Assembly (NCBI GenBank): GCA_017405675.1
Contig: JAFRAB010000012.1
Location: 104,902 to 168,901 of the forward strand
DNA from: Erysipelotrichaceae bacterium
GTDB lineage: Bacteria > Bacillota_I > Bacilli_A > Erysipelotrichales > Erysipelotrichaceae
Length of the DNA: 64,000 bases
Reading direction: 5' to 3'
In this document: positions 8,321 to 17,670 of the stretch, in pieces
Layout: each line of letters starts with the position of its first letter
How positions within the stretch are numbered: position 1 is the first letter of the stretch
Position numbers and translations under genes: made by a program
The notes under the pieces: generated by a model
What the model saw: the letters and a program-made list of their open reading frames with translations, nothing else
The model's database searches: none
Told to the model about the DNA's origin: nothing

Positions 8321-9736
8321 TTATTTTTCGTATTTCAGGATCGGATTACGGGCTGCCGTAACCTCATCAACATGACTTACTACAGTGGTATGAGGCACGC
8401 CTTCATAGTATGCCGGATCACTGTAAGCCAGATCATGCAGATGACGCAGTACTTCAGCGCATCTGTCCAAGGTCTCGCGGCTTTCGGTTTCCGTAGGTTC
8501 GAACATCAGTGCTTCATGAACGATCAGCGGGAAGTACATTGTAGGAGGATGGATCTCGAAATCCAGTAAGCCCTTGGCAATGTCCTTGGCTGTTATGCCT
8601 GTTTCGTCTTTCAGTCTCTGTAAGCCTAATACGAATTCATGCATGCATACTCTGTCATAGGATACATCATAGATATCCTTAATCTTACTTAAGAGGTAGT
8701 TGGCATTCAGAACAGCGTTTTCACTGGCCAGCTTCAGTCCGTCATCGCCCATGACCTTTATATAGGTCAGAGCCTTCATGCAGACTAAGAAGTTGCAGTA
8801 GAAGCTTCTGACGGATCCGATGGAATCTTCGCTGTATGCGAAGCCGTTTTCCGTAATGACCGGATCAGGCAGATGCTTGGCCAGGAAAGACTTGCATCCG
8901 ACCGGACCGGCACCAGGACCACCGCCGCCATGTGGTGTGGCAAAGGTCTTATGCAGATTCAGGTGGATAACATCAAAGCCGATATCGCCAGGTCTGACCA
9001 GACCCATTACGGCATTCAGGTTAGCCCCGTCGTAATAACATAAGCCGCCTGCTTCATGGACGATTCTGGTGATTTCCTCAATGTTCTCATCAAACAGACC
9101 TAAGGTATTAGGGTTTGTCAGCATCAGCGCTGCGGTATGTTCACCGACAGCTTCTCTTAAGCTGTCCAGGTCAACGCCGCCGTTTTCATTTGACTTTACG
9201 GCTACGACTTTCAGACCATTCATGGCTGCGGAAGCCGGATTGGTTCCGTGAGCGGAGTCAGGAATGATAACTTCATTTCTTTCCGGATGTCCGGTTGCCA
9301 CAAAGTATTTCTTAACGATCTGCATGCCCGTGAATTCGCCATGGGCACCGGCTGCCGGTTTCAGAGTCATGGCATCCATGCCGGTTAATTCACATAAGGC
9401 ATCCTGCAGCTGTTTCAAGGCTTCCAAAGCACCTTTTACGGTAGAAGCCGGCTGTAATGGATGGATCTCGTTAAAGCCTTCCAGAGCAGCTACTTCTTCG
9501 TTGACCTTCGGATTGTATTTCATCGTACATGATCCTAACGGATAGAAACCGTTGTCGACGCCAAAGGCCATTCTTGATAAGCCCATGTAGTGTCTGACCA
9601 GATCCACTTCGGCTACTTCCGGCAGATCCAGCTGCTTACGGGTCATGTTTTCAGGTAATTCATACTGATGTACTCCTCTGTCAGGGAACTGTGCACATCT
9701 TCTGCCCTTACGGCTGATTTCAAATATCAGAGACAT
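8321..9736 (-). CDS. gcvPB: Glycine dehydrogenase (decarboxylating) subunit 2
   Basis: The 471-residue C-terminal-type half of the split P-protein. With GcvPA it decarboxylates glycine and transfers the aminomethyl group to lipoyl-GcvH. NLHKTFATPHGGGGPG carries the PLP lysine (about K263), and PDSAHGTNPAS and YYDGANLN are family signatures. The ATG abuts the gcvPA stop and is preceded by GGAGGTG, so translation is probably coupled. It is the last gene of the apparent ten-gene unit. Length and motifs are normal. Confidence 0.97.
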   Translation of the reverse strand: MSLIFEISRKGRRCAQFPDRGVHQYELPENMTRKQLDLPEVAEVDLVRHYMGLSRMAFGVDNGFYPLGSCTMKYNPKVNEEVAALEGFNEIHPLQPASTVKGALEALKQLQDALCELTGMDAMTLKPAAGAHGEFTGMQIVKKYFVATGHPERNEVIIPDSAHGTNPASAAMNGLKVVAVKSNENGGVDLDSLREAVGEHTAALMLTNPNTLGLFDENIEEITRIVHEAGGLCYYDGANLNAVMGLVRPGDIGFDVIHLNLHKTFATPHGGGGPGAGPVGCKSFLAKHLPDPVITENGFAYSEDSIGSVRSFYCNFLVCMKALTYIKVMGDDGLKLASENAVLNANYLLSKIKDIYDVSYDRVCMHEFVLGLQRLKDETGITAKDIAKGLLDFEIHPPTMYFPLIVHEALMFEPTETESRETLDRCAEVLRHLHDLAYSDPAYYEGVPHTTVVSHVDEVTAARNPILKYEK

Positions 9737-11011
9737 TTAGAGCACCTCCTTTATGACATCGATCAACCAGTCAATTTCTTCCTTACTGTTGACCTCCGTA
9801 GCACACCATAATATGCGGTTATTGCTTAAAAGCAAGCCAGGCAGAACGTCCTTGGCGTATAAATGCCTGAACAGTTCATTGACATCTACCGGACATTCGC
9901 TGACGAATTCATTGAAGAACGGACCTTTATTAACGGTTTCAAAACCGATCTCATTCAATCTTTCAGCCAGATAATGAGCCATCTGGAAAGAAGTATCAGC
10001 TACTTCATATAAGCCTTCCGGTCCTACAGCTGCCAGGTATACGGCGGCTGTAAAGGCGCACAGCGCTTCATTTGAACAGATGGAACTGCTGGCCTTTTCA
10101 CGGCGGATATGCTGCTCACGGGCCTGTAAAGTAAGCGTGTAGCATCTCTTGCCATCCTTGTCCGTGGTCTGTCCGACAATACGTCCAGGCAGTTTTCTGA
10201 CCATGTCCTTCTTAGTAGTCATGAAGCCCAGGTACGGACCGCCGAAGCTCATCGGCATGCCCAGCTGCTGGCCTTCACCTACAACGATATCGGCACCTAG
10301 ATTGCCCGGGGCTTCGATCATGGCTAAGGCTAAAGGATTGGCAATGACTACGACTTTGGCCTTGCCTGCCTTTTCCTTAACAGCGGCAACATCGATTATA
10401 TTACCGTAGAAGTCAGGATTCTGAACAAAGATACCGGCGGTATCATCATCCACTTCAAAGTCACCGCTGAATTCTTCAATTACGATATCTTCAGAGAACT
10501 GATGATAGGTCTTTACAACATCACGGTACTGCGGATTGATGCCCCTGCTTAACAGGATCTTATGATGTTTCTTGTCAACACACATCATGACGGCTTCAGC
10601 GGCAGCACTGCCCCCGTCATATACGGAAGCATTGCTGACATCCATGCCGGTCAGTTCGCACATCTCGCTCTGATATTCAAAGATGCCCTGCAGTACGCCC
10701 TGGGACACTTCAGCCTGATAAGGCGTATAGGCTGTAACGAATTCGTTGCGGCTGACGATGTTCTTTACCACACTTGGAATGTAATGCTTATAACTGCCAG
10801 CCCCACGGAAAACATGCTTAAAGATGCGGTTTTTCTTAGCCAGTTCCCGCATGTCTTCATAGGCTTCGTATTCCGTTACTCCTGCCGGCAGATCAACTTC
10901 AGCCTGAACATTTACACCAGCCTGTCTGAACAGTTCCTCAAATGAGCTGTAGCCCAGCTCATCAAGCATTTCCAGCTGTTCGGCAGTGCTGTTAACTATA
11001 TATTTACTCAT
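9737..11011 (-). CDS. gcvPA: Glycine dehydrogenase (decarboxylating) subunit 1
   Basis: 424 residues, the N-terminal-type half of the split P-protein found in many Gram-positive bacteria. It pairs with GcvPB to form the PLP decarboxylase of the glycine cleavage complex. Typical stretches are FRGAGSYKHYIPSVV, TAYTPYQAEVSQG and NPLALAM. The start at 11011 (MSKYIV) is favoured over an upstream in-frame ATG because it begins where homologues do and overlaps the gcvH stop by eight bases, with AGGA upstream. Confidence 0.96.
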   Translation of the reverse strand: MSKYIVNSTAEQLEMLDELGYSSFEELFRQAGVNVQAEVDLPAGVTEYEAYEDMRELAKKNRIFKHVFRGAGSYKHYIPSVVKNIVSRNEFVTAYTPYQAEVSQGVLQGIFEYQSEMCELTGMDVSNASVYDGGSAAAEAVMMCVDKKHHKILLSRGINPQYRDVVKTYHQFSEDIVIEEFSGDFEVDDDTAGIFVQNPDFYGNIIDVAAVKEKAGKAKVVVIANPLALAMIEAPGNLGADIVVGEGQQLGMPMSFGGPYLGFMTTKKDMVRKLPGRIVGQTTDKDGKRCYTLTLQAREQHIRREKASSSICSNEALCAFTAAVYLAAVGPEGLYEVADTSFQMAHYLAERLNEIGFETVNKGPFFNEFVSECPVDVNELFRHLYAKDVLPGLLLSNNRILWCATEVNSKEEIDWLIDVIKEVL

Positions 11012-11381
11012 GTTCGCAGACTTCCTGATACTGTGCTGCATCCAGCAGTTCAACGGTATCAGTTACATCTTTAACTCTGATCAGCCATGCTTCATAAGGT
11101 GTGTTGTTGATAACCTCAGGAGCGTCAACTACTTCCTCATTGATCTCACAGACTACACCGCTGACAGGAGAATAGATGTCGCTGACAGCCTTTACGCTTT
11201 CGATATCGCCTAAAGTTTCTTCAGCAGTTACTTCATCATCTGCTGCAGGCAGATTGATAAAGACGATATCGCCTAATTCACTCTGAGCAAAATCGGTAAT
11301 GCCGATTTCGTAAACACCGTCTCCCAGATCTCTGACCCATTCATGAGTCTTTGTGTACTTCAGTTCTTCTCTTACTTCCAT
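11004..11381 (-). CDS. gcvH: Glycine cleavage system H protein
   Basis: A 125-residue lipoyl-domain protein that carries the aminomethyl group between P and T proteins. KYTKTHEWV at the N-terminus and GDIESVKAVSDIYSP, with the lipoylated lysine at about K64, are diagnostic. A clear AGAGGAG SD precedes the ATG. The lipoate ligase gene two genes upstream in the same unit probably modifies it. Confidence 0.98.
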   Translation of the reverse strand: MEVREELKYTKTHEWVRDLGDGVYEIGITDFAQSELGDIVFINLPAADDEVTAEETLGDIESVKAVSDIYSPVSGVVCEINEEVVDAPEVINNTPYEAWLIRVKDVTDTVELLDAAQYQEVCEHE

Positions 11382-11395
11382 ATTCTTACTCCTCT

Positions 11396-12454
11396 TTATT
11401 TATTTCTCTTATAGAAAGGCAGGGCCACCTTCTCGGCTTTAAGACGGCGGTTTCTGACCTCAATTTCAAATTCATTTTCTTCGGCAGTTTCAATATCCAC
11501 GATAGCCATGGCAACAGCACAGTTGAGAGTCGGTGAGAATGTACCGCTGGTAACAAATCCGACTTCCCTGCCGTTGCAGAATACCGGGCAGTGTTCTCTA
11601 GCAATGCCCTTGTCGATGACTTTCAGTCCGATCCTCTTTCTGGTAAGTTCCTTTTCCAGTTCTTCCTTACCAATGAAGTCCTTGGTGAACTTGATGAAGA
11701 ATGACAGATTTGATTCGGTTGGCTTTATCCGGTCGCTTAATTCATGACCGTATAGCGGCATGGCAGCTTCCAGTCTCAAAGTATCTCTGGCACCTAAGCC
11801 GCAAGGTTCAACACCTTCATCCAGCAGCAGCTGCCATAAGGCACAGACATCTTCATTACGGCAATACAGTTCGAATCCGTCCTCACCGGTATAACCGGTA
11901 CGGCTTAACAGTACATTGATGCCTTTAATGTCGACATCTTCAATAAATGAATAGTTCTTGGCAGGTATTCTGTCAGTGAAACGTCTGACTATCTCTTCAG
12001 CCTTTGGTCCCTGCAAGGCGATCTGTGATACTTCATCAGAGATGTTTTCAAATTCAACTTCACCGAACAGATGTTCCTTCATCCAGGCATAGTCCTTTTC
12101 ACAGTTGGAAGCGTTGACGACGATCAGATAGTCATTGTCATGCTTCTTATAAACCAGCAGGTCATCTACGGTAGTGCCATTCGGATAGCACATGATGCCG
12201 TATCTGGCAAAGCCGTCCTTTAAGGTATCGTAGCTGTTAGTCAGCAGATAGTTGAGGTTGGCTAATGCATCCTTACCCTTTAAGGTAAATTCTCCCATGT
12301 GGGAAACGTCGAACATGCCGACATTTTCCCTGACGGTCTTGTGCTCATGAATGATGCCCTTTGGATACTGTACCGGTAAAAAGTAACCGGCAAACGGTAC
12401 GATCTTGCCGCCCAGGGCTTCGTGCATCCGATACAAAGCTGTTTTCTTTTCCAT
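11396..12454 (-). CDS. gcvT: Aminomethyltransferase, glycine cleavage T protein
   Basis: 352 residues. It moves the methylene group from aminomethyl-GcvH to tetrahydrofolate, releasing ammonia. MFDVSHMGEF near residue 50 and SRTGYTGEDGFELY near 190 are T-protein signatures that line the folate site. AGGAGAG precedes the ATG. It is nine bases downstream of lplA and 14 bases upstream of gcvH, in one transcription unit. Confidence 0.97.
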   Translation of the reverse strand: MEKKTALYRMHEALGGKIVPFAGYFLPVQYPKGIIHEHKTVRENVGMFDVSHMGEFTLKGKDALANLNYLLTNSYDTLKDGFARYGIMCYPNGTTVDDLLVYKKHDNDYLIVVNASNCEKDYAWMKEHLFGEVEFENISDEVSQIALQGPKAEEIVRRFTDRIPAKNYSFIEDVDIKGINVLLSRTGYTGEDGFELYCRNEDVCALWQLLLDEGVEPCGLGARDTLRLEAAMPLYGHELSDRIKPTESNLSFFIKFTKDFIGKEELEKELTRKRIGLKVIDKGIAREHCPVFCNGREVGFVTSGTFSPTLNCAVAMAIVDIETAEENEFEIEVRNRRLKAEKVALPFYKRNK

Positions 12455-12463
12455 AAATCTCTC

Positions 12464-13441
12464 CTAATATGTCTGTTTCTTCAGATCATTGTATATTTCA
12501 ACCATGTCATCATGGTATTCATCCTTAAACACTTCATTAAGTCTCTTATTAAATGTTACATCGTCAACATGCATGCCGCGGAACAGTTTCTTGACTCTGA
12601 CATCGAATTCACTGTCCATGGCATCGGTATAGACATCAATATTCCTGACAGTTCCCTTTTCAATGTCAAAATAGAACTGGGCTTCCCCGAAGGAATAATA
12701 GTCATTGACGATTACGGTATACTTACTGATTGTATTATACAGGAATTTATATGAATGGTAGTGTTCCAGGATCTCATCAGGTATTTCCGGTACTGCCATT
12801 TCCGTAATTTCCCCATAGTTTTCCCTGACCGCTTCTATCAGAGCCTTCTGCAGATCTTCCAGCGTGATGTTCTCATTGAATTCCGTAATGTTGGCAATGC
12901 GTGAGGAAACGGAATCAACACCCTTAGCCTGAATCTTCTTATTGGAAACGTTTAGATACTTACCCGCTTTTTCCTTATCAGTCTTCCACAGGACGGTACC
13001 GTGATGCAGGCAGTGTTCCTTTTCGGCCAGATAGGCATTGCCGGAAACCTTGCGTTCATTAACGGTAATGTCATTACGCCCTGTTACCTCAGCCGGCAGT
13101 CCCAGCATGTGTAAGGCATGAGCGATCACTTCAGACTGTTTCTTAATGTCATAGCTGTCCAGATACATGATGAAGGAATAGCACTGATTACCCAGATCGT
13201 GGAATACAGCCCCGCCACCTGAACTTCTTCTGGCCAGATAGCAGTGATCATATTCCATGGCCTTAAGATTGCATTCCTTATAGGCATTCTGGTTCTTGCC
13301 AACCACGACGGTATTCTGATTCTGCCACAGATAAAAGATCATGCTGTCAGCCGGAAGGTTGTGAAACAGATAGTCTTCCAGTGCCAGGTTGTAATAAGAA
13401 TTAATGCTTTCGCTTCTTACCAGATATACCTTTTCGATCAT
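12464..13441 (-). CDS. lplA: Lipoate-protein ligase A
   Basis: A 325-residue ligase that activates lipoate with ATP and attaches it to a lysine of lipoyl domains such as GcvH. RRSSGGGAVFHDLGN (residues ~71-85) is the lipoate/AMP-binding motif and GKNQNAYKE precedes it. The C-terminal accessory domain of bacterial LplA is present (residues ~240-325). Its ATG overlaps the stop of the HD gene (ATGA), implying translational coupling. Placement in the gcv unit points to salvage of lipoate for GcvH. Confidence 0.95.
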   Translation of the reverse strand: MIEKVYLVRSESINSYYNLALEDYLFHNLPADSMIFYLWQNQNTVVVGKNQNAYKECNLKAMEYDHCYLARRSSGGGAVFHDLGNQCYSFIMYLDSYDIKKQSEVIAHALHMLGLPAEVTGRNDITVNERKVSGNAYLAEKEHCLHHGTVLWKTDKEKAGKYLNVSNKKIQAKGVDSVSSRIANITEFNENITLEDLQKALIEAVRENYGEITEMAVPEIPDEILEHYHSYKFLYNTISKYTVIVNDYYSFGEAQFYFDIEKGTVRNIDVYTDAMDSEFDVRVKKLFRGMHVDDVTFNKRLNEVFKDEYHDDMVEIYNDLKKQTY

Positions 13442-14640
13442 TTCATTATTTCCTTGGGATAGAATACTCTTTCATCCTGTTCATTCAGATCTGTCAGAGA
13501 TCCGACAACGGAAGAAACTTCCGATAATTCTCTTAATTTGCCGTTATCCATCAGCATCCAGATATTGTCATTGCCTGTTCCCAGATATGGCAGATACGGT
13601 ATCTGACGCTGATAGTCCTTTACCACATAATATCTAGGATCATAACCCTTCCGCAGACAGTTTCTGATCAGCTCTTCCTCATTGTCAGATGAGGTATAGT
13701 CAAATAGATGTCTGTCCATGATCCTGACAGCCAGATCCTTTAGGATCGGATCACTGCTGTTACGCATCAGATTGAAACTGTAGGAACAGGTCTCATCATC
13801 CAGCAGGAAGAAATCGTCGTTGTTAAGAACTTCGTTTTCCAGTAAGGCCTTATACATCGGATATTCCCTGACAATTTCAGGATTTTCCTCATACAGATCC
13901 TTAAGTCTCAGAAACAGTGATTTCAGGATCGAGTCAAAGCTTCTGGAGGTCGGATGATAATAGACCTGCCAGTACATGTGATAACGGGACATGATGTAGT
14001 TTTCCACGGTATAGATCGAAGACTGCTTGACAGCCAGCACATTATCTCTGACTCTCATTGTTCTCAAGATGCGGTCCAGATCGACCTTACCGTAAATGGT
14101 ACCCGTACAGTAAGAGTCCCTTAACAGGTAATCAAGTCGGTCAGCATCCAGCTGGGAACTGATTATCTGTGAAAGGATCTTATTAGGATGACTGTGCTCG
14201 AGGATCTGCGCCACTTCTGCCGCAAAGCTGTCATCCACGGAATTCAGAACGTCATTGACTTCACTCGGTCCCCTTATGATCTGAACCGTATAGAATTCAT
14301 GACGGCATTTCAATATGGCTTCAAACGAATGGGAGAACGGTGCATGTCCGACATCATGCAGCAGGGCTGCTGCCAGGACGGCTCTCTTTTCCCTTTCATT
14401 CAGACACTCACCCAGATTTTTTACTTCTGCCAGCATCCTTCTGGCTACTTCATAGCAGCCTAAGGAATGCAGATGTCTTGTATGTGTCCCACTTGGAAAA
14501 ACGACAGAGGTTGATCCCAGCTGTCTTATTCTTCTTAATCTCTGAAATTCTCTGGTGTTGATCAGATTCCAGATCAGTTCATCATCTATGTGGATGTAAC
14601 CGTGGATCGGGTCTCTGATAACTCGTTTTTCCTTTAACAT
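13438..14640 (-). CDS. HD superfamily phosphohydrolase (YwfO/SAMHD1-like)
   Basis: 400 residues. RDPIHGYIHIDD at the N-terminus, the HD motif in LLHDVGHAPFSHSFE (residues ~95-110) and SQLDADRLDYLLRD are typical of the YwfO branch of HD-domain dNTP triphosphohydrolases. Members hydrolyse nucleoside phosphates, but the substrate here is not known. It sits between the flavoenzyme genes and lplA, 11 bases after DUF1667, and overlaps lplA by four bases. The link to glycine cleavage is by position only. Confidence 0.85.
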   Translation of the reverse strand: MLKEKRVIRDPIHGYIHIDDELIWNLINTREFQRLRRIRQLGSTSVVFPSGTHTRHLHSLGCYEVARRMLAEVKNLGECLNEREKRAVLAAALLHDVGHAPFSHSFEAILKCRHEFYTVQIIRGPSEVNDVLNSVDDSFAAEVAQILEHSHPNKILSQIISSQLDADRLDYLLRDSYCTGTIYGKVDLDRILRTMRVRDNVLAVKQSSIYTVENYIMSRYHMYWQVYYHPTSRSFDSILKSLFLRLKDLYEENPEIVREYPMYKALLENEVLNNDDFFLLDDETCSYSFNLMRNSSDPILKDLAVRIMDRHLFDYTSSDNEEELIRNCLRKGYDPRYYVVKDYQRQIPYLPYLGTGNDNIWMLMDNGKLRELSEVSSVVGSLTDLNEQDERVFYPKEIMK

Positions 14641-14651
14641 CTTATTTCTTT

Positions 14652-14999
14652 CTAGTCCAGATCTCTGGTAGCGACAATGTCCACGCCGGTATTAAGGATA
14701 TCGGCATATACCACATCACCGCACTTTACCGGAGCCTTTGCTTCCCGGTGATTGAGTACCTCCATGGCTTCAAAGAGGAGTTTCTTCGGAATAGGATGAG
14801 CACTTCTGACCGGCAGGCTGTGATGATTGCCCCCGGTAAGACGGATGGTCGTTGTCAGGGTCCTGGTTGGATTAATGAGTTCATTACGTCCGTATTCAGC
14901 GCCGATGTTGCAGCTGTTACCGGTAACCTTGTAGTCGTTTTCTTCATCAACATGAAGGTGGCAGCCGCGCGGGCAGCCTATGCAAATTAATTCTGTCAT
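14652..14999 (-). CDS. DUF1667 family iron-sulfur-like protein
   Basis: A 115-residue protein beginning MTELICIGCPRGCHLHV. Four cysteines (about 6, 9, 13 and 30) are arranged as CxxCxxxC ... C, which suggests a metal or iron-sulfur centre. DUF1667 proteins occur almost always next to the FAD oxidoreductase pair found immediately upstream, and are thought to act as the small electron-transfer subunit in the manner of GlpC; that role is inferred. It overlaps the preceding flavoprotein gene by four bases. Confidence 0.85.
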   Translation of the reverse strand: MTELICIGCPRGCHLHVDEENDYKVTGNSCNIGAEYGRNELINPTRTLTTTIRLTGGNHHSLPVRSAHPIPKKLLFEAMEVLNHREAKAPVKCGDVVYADILNTGVDIVATRDLD

Positions 15000-16240
15000 T
15001 TCTCTTCAATCAAAACCTTAAGGTTTCCCTTTCCTTTTTCCAGCAGCACTTTCGGGATCGTGATCTTTTCCATGGTTCCCGGGATGATGTACTGACGGTT
15101 GAATCTGGCCAGCACATTCTCTTCACTGTCAATAACATATATGACGGACGGTCCGAATACCTTTCTGACACGGAAGAAGAAATCATATTTATTCTTATCC
15201 AGAGGCAGATGAATATGCTGAGGTACGGTATAGCCGATCATTTCATATGTCGATACATCAATGGAGCCTTCACACTTACGGCCTTTCAGATATTCACAGA
15301 CACCCATGGCGGCCTTTTCAGCTTCCAGGGCTACATTGTCAGCCAGGTCATGAACATGAACAACATTACCGCAGGCAAAGATGCCTTCCACGCTGGTTTC
15401 CATGTTTTCATAGACGATTGGTCCCTTGGTCCTCTTATCCAGGGCAATACCGGCAACCTTGCTTAATTCGTTTTCCGGTATCAGACCGATGGATAACAGA
15501 ACGGTATCGCAGTCAAAGACGATTTCCGTGCCTTCGATCGGCCGGAAGTGTTCATCGACCTTGGCAATCGTTACTCTTTCCACTCTGTCCTTACCTTCGA
15601 TCTTAGTGATGGTATGAGACAGATATAACGGAATATTGAAGTCATTCAGGCATTGCACGATGTTACGCGGCAGACCGCCTGAATAAGGATTGATTTCCAC
15701 ACAGGCCAATACTTCAGCGCCTTCCAGCGTCATTCTTCTGGCCATGATCAGACCGATGTCACCGCTGCCCAGGATCACAACTCTCTTACCGACCATGTAA
15801 CCGTCAATGTTGATGTATCTCTGAGCCGCACCGGCTGTATAGACACCGGCTCCTCTGGAACCAGGTGTGGCAATGGCTCCTCTGCTTCTTTCACGGCAGC
15901 CCATGGCTAATATAATAGCCTTGGTCTGCAGTTTCTGATAACCGTTACCGTTGATGACGGTAACTTCCTTATCTTTGTTTATTTCAAGTACCATCGTATC
16001 AAGCATTACTTCTACTCTGGTATCTCTTAACATTTCAATATACTTATGGGCAAATTCCGGACCGCTCAGTTCTTCCTTGAAAACGGCCAGGCCGAAACCG
16101 GTATGAATGCACTGATTCAGTATGCCGCCCAGCTGATTGTCTCTTTCAACGATCAGTATCTTTTCCAGTCCTTCATCATAACACTTCTTGGCAGCTGCCA
16201 GACCGGCCGGACCGCCGCCGATAATAATTACATCAAACAT
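14996..16240 (-). CDS. NAD(P)/FAD-dependent oxidoreductase (GlpB-like partner)
   Basis: 414 residues with two Rossmann motifs: IIGGGPAGLAAA at the N-terminus (FAD) and ILGSGDIGLIMARR near residue 155 (NAD(P)H). The segment GGILNQCIHTGFG has one cysteine and not the CxxxxC redox pair of dihydrolipoyl dehydrogenase, so it is not a conventional glycine cleavage L protein. It forms a trio with the adjacent GlpA-like protein and DUF1667, usually annotated as an anaerobic glycerol-3-phosphate dehydrogenase-like complex. One base separates it from the upstream gene. Confidence 0.85.
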   Translation of the reverse strand: MFDVIIIGGGPAGLAAAKKCYDEGLEKILIVERDNQLGGILNQCIHTGFGLAVFKEELSGPEFAHKYIEMLRDTRVEVMLDTMVLEINKDKEVTVINGNGYQKLQTKAIILAMGCRERSRGAIATPGSRGAGVYTAGAAQRYINIDGYMVGKRVVILGSGDIGLIMARRMTLEGAEVLACVEINPYSGGLPRNIVQCLNDFNIPLYLSHTITKIEGKDRVERVTIAKVDEHFRPIEGTEIVFDCDTVLLSIGLIPENELSKVAGIALDKRTKGPIVYENMETSVEGIFACGNVVHVHDLADNVALEAEKAAMGVCEYLKGRKCEGSIDVSTYEMIGYTVPQHIHLPLDKNKYDFFFRVRKVFGPSVIYVIDSEENVLARFNRQYIIPGTMEKITIPKVLLEKGKGNLKVLIEEK

Positions 16241-16241
16241 C

Positions 16242-17663
16242 TTACTTCACCTTCAATTCTCTGACTAAGATATTTGTACCCCGTTGATTCTGTAAGACAT
16301 CCAATGGTGAAATACCTCTTTCTCTTACCAGTATCTCTGCAACCTTGCCGCCGCAGAAGCCGCCCTGACATCTGCCCATGCCGGCGTTGCATCTTCTCTT
16401 GACCGCATCAATGGAAACAGCCGGAATGACACCGTGAATGGCTTCCACGATCTCGCCTTCCGTAACAGTTTCGCAGCGGCAGATGATCCTGCCGTAACGC
16501 GGATCCTTTCTGATCAGCTCGTTCTTTTCTTCTTCATCAAGCTGATTGAATCTTACTTTCTTTCTGGTTTCCTTATACTCTGCCTTCTTGTGCAGATCCA
16601 TCTTGCCCTTCAGCCAGTCAACAGCTTCTAAGGCCAGTGATGGAGCACTTGATAAGCCCGGTGACATGATACCGGCAATGTTATAGAAGCCCAGTACGCT
16701 GTGACTCTCTTCCACAATGAAGTCGCCGCGGTCGTTCTTGGCTCTGATACCGGCAAAATTACGGATGTTATCACCGAATGAAATAAACGGAACGCTTCTG
16801 ACAGCAGTCTTTCTGACAAACTGCAGGCCTTCATATGTCGTATCGGTATTGTCGCTGTCTTCAGCGTTAGGACCGACGATCAGATTGCCGTGTACGGTCG
16901 GTGAAACCAGAACGCCCTTACCGACTTTGCTTGGACACTGGAAAATTGTATGCGATACTCGATTGCCTTCGCTCTTGTCCAGCAGATAATACTCACCTTT
17001 GGTCCTGGTAATGGTGAATTCCTTCTGTCCGATCATTTCATGAATGACATCACTGTTAATGCCGGCTGCGTTTACCACATATCTGCTCTTATACTCACCT
17101 TCGGAAGTCTTAACGGTGAACACTTCATCACTCTTACTGATGGCTTCAACCTTATTGTTAAGCTTCAGTTCCACGCCGTTTTCAACAGCTACTTCCATCA
17201 AGGCCAGAGCCAGTTCCCATGGTGAAACAATGGCACTGGTAGGTGCCAGCAGTGCTCCCTGAACATCAGCCGAAAGCTGCGGTTCCAGATCGTGAGTTTC
17301 CTCACGGCTAAGGATCTTCAGGAACTCAACCCCGTTTGCCAGTCCTCTTTCATAAAGAGTCTGAATGGTTTCCATGTCTTTTTCATCAAAGCCCACTACC
17401 AGAGCACCGCACTGCTTATACGGCACATCGAGCCGGCGGCACAGTTCCCTGATCATCAGAGCGCCTTTCACATTATGCCTGGCCATCAGAGTGCCCGGTT
17501 CAGGGTCATAGCCTGCATGGATTATGGCTGAGTTGGCTCGGGTGGTTCCCATGGAAACATCATTACATGCTTCCAGGACTGCAACCTTCAGATCGTATTG
17601 GCTCAGATAATAAGCCGTACTGCATCCTACGATTCCAGCCCCGATAATAATTACATCATACAT
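16242..17663 (-). CDS. GlpA-like FAD-dependent oxidoreductase with BFD-type [2Fe-2S] domain
   Basis: 473 residues. MYDVIIIGAGIVGCSTAYYL binds FAD; the central DAO-type domain is followed by a C-terminal BFD-like domain with cysteines in IICRCET and RRCNAGMGRCQGGFCG, which normally ligate a [2Fe-2S] cluster. The layout matches glycerol-3-phosphate dehydrogenase subunit A and related amine or hydroxyacid dehydrogenases; the substrate is not certain. The ATG at 17663 has AAGGGG upstream. A longer reading from 17726 would run back into the upstream gene and is unlikely. Confidence 0.87.
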   Translation of the reverse strand: MYDVIIIGAGIVGCSTAYYLSQYDLKVAVLEACNDVSMGTTRANSAIIHAGYDPEPGTLMARHNVKGALMIRELCRRLDVPYKQCGALVVGFDEKDMETIQTLYERGLANGVEFLKILSREETHDLEPQLSADVQGALLAPTSAIVSPWELALALMEVAVENGVELKLNNKVEAISKSDEVFTVKTSEGEYKSRYVVNAAGINSDVIHEMIGQKEFTITRTKGEYYLLDKSEGNRVSHTIFQCPSKVGKGVLVSPTVHGNLIVGPNAEDSDNTDTTYEGLQFVRKTAVRSVPFISFGDNIRNFAGIRAKNDRGDFIVEESHSVLGFYNIAGIMSPGLSSAPSLALEAVDWLKGKMDLHKKAEYKETRKKVRFNQLDEEEKNELIRKDPRYGRIICRCETVTEGEIVEAIHGVIPAVSIDAVKRRCNAGMGRCQGGFCGGKVAEILVRERGISPLDVLQNQRGTNILVRELKVK

Positions 17664-17670
17664 AAATATC

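Noticed and set aside
12422..12754. 110-codon plus-strand ORF opposite gcvT and lplA
   Set aside because: Antisense to the gcvT start and the lplA 3' end, with no independent signals.
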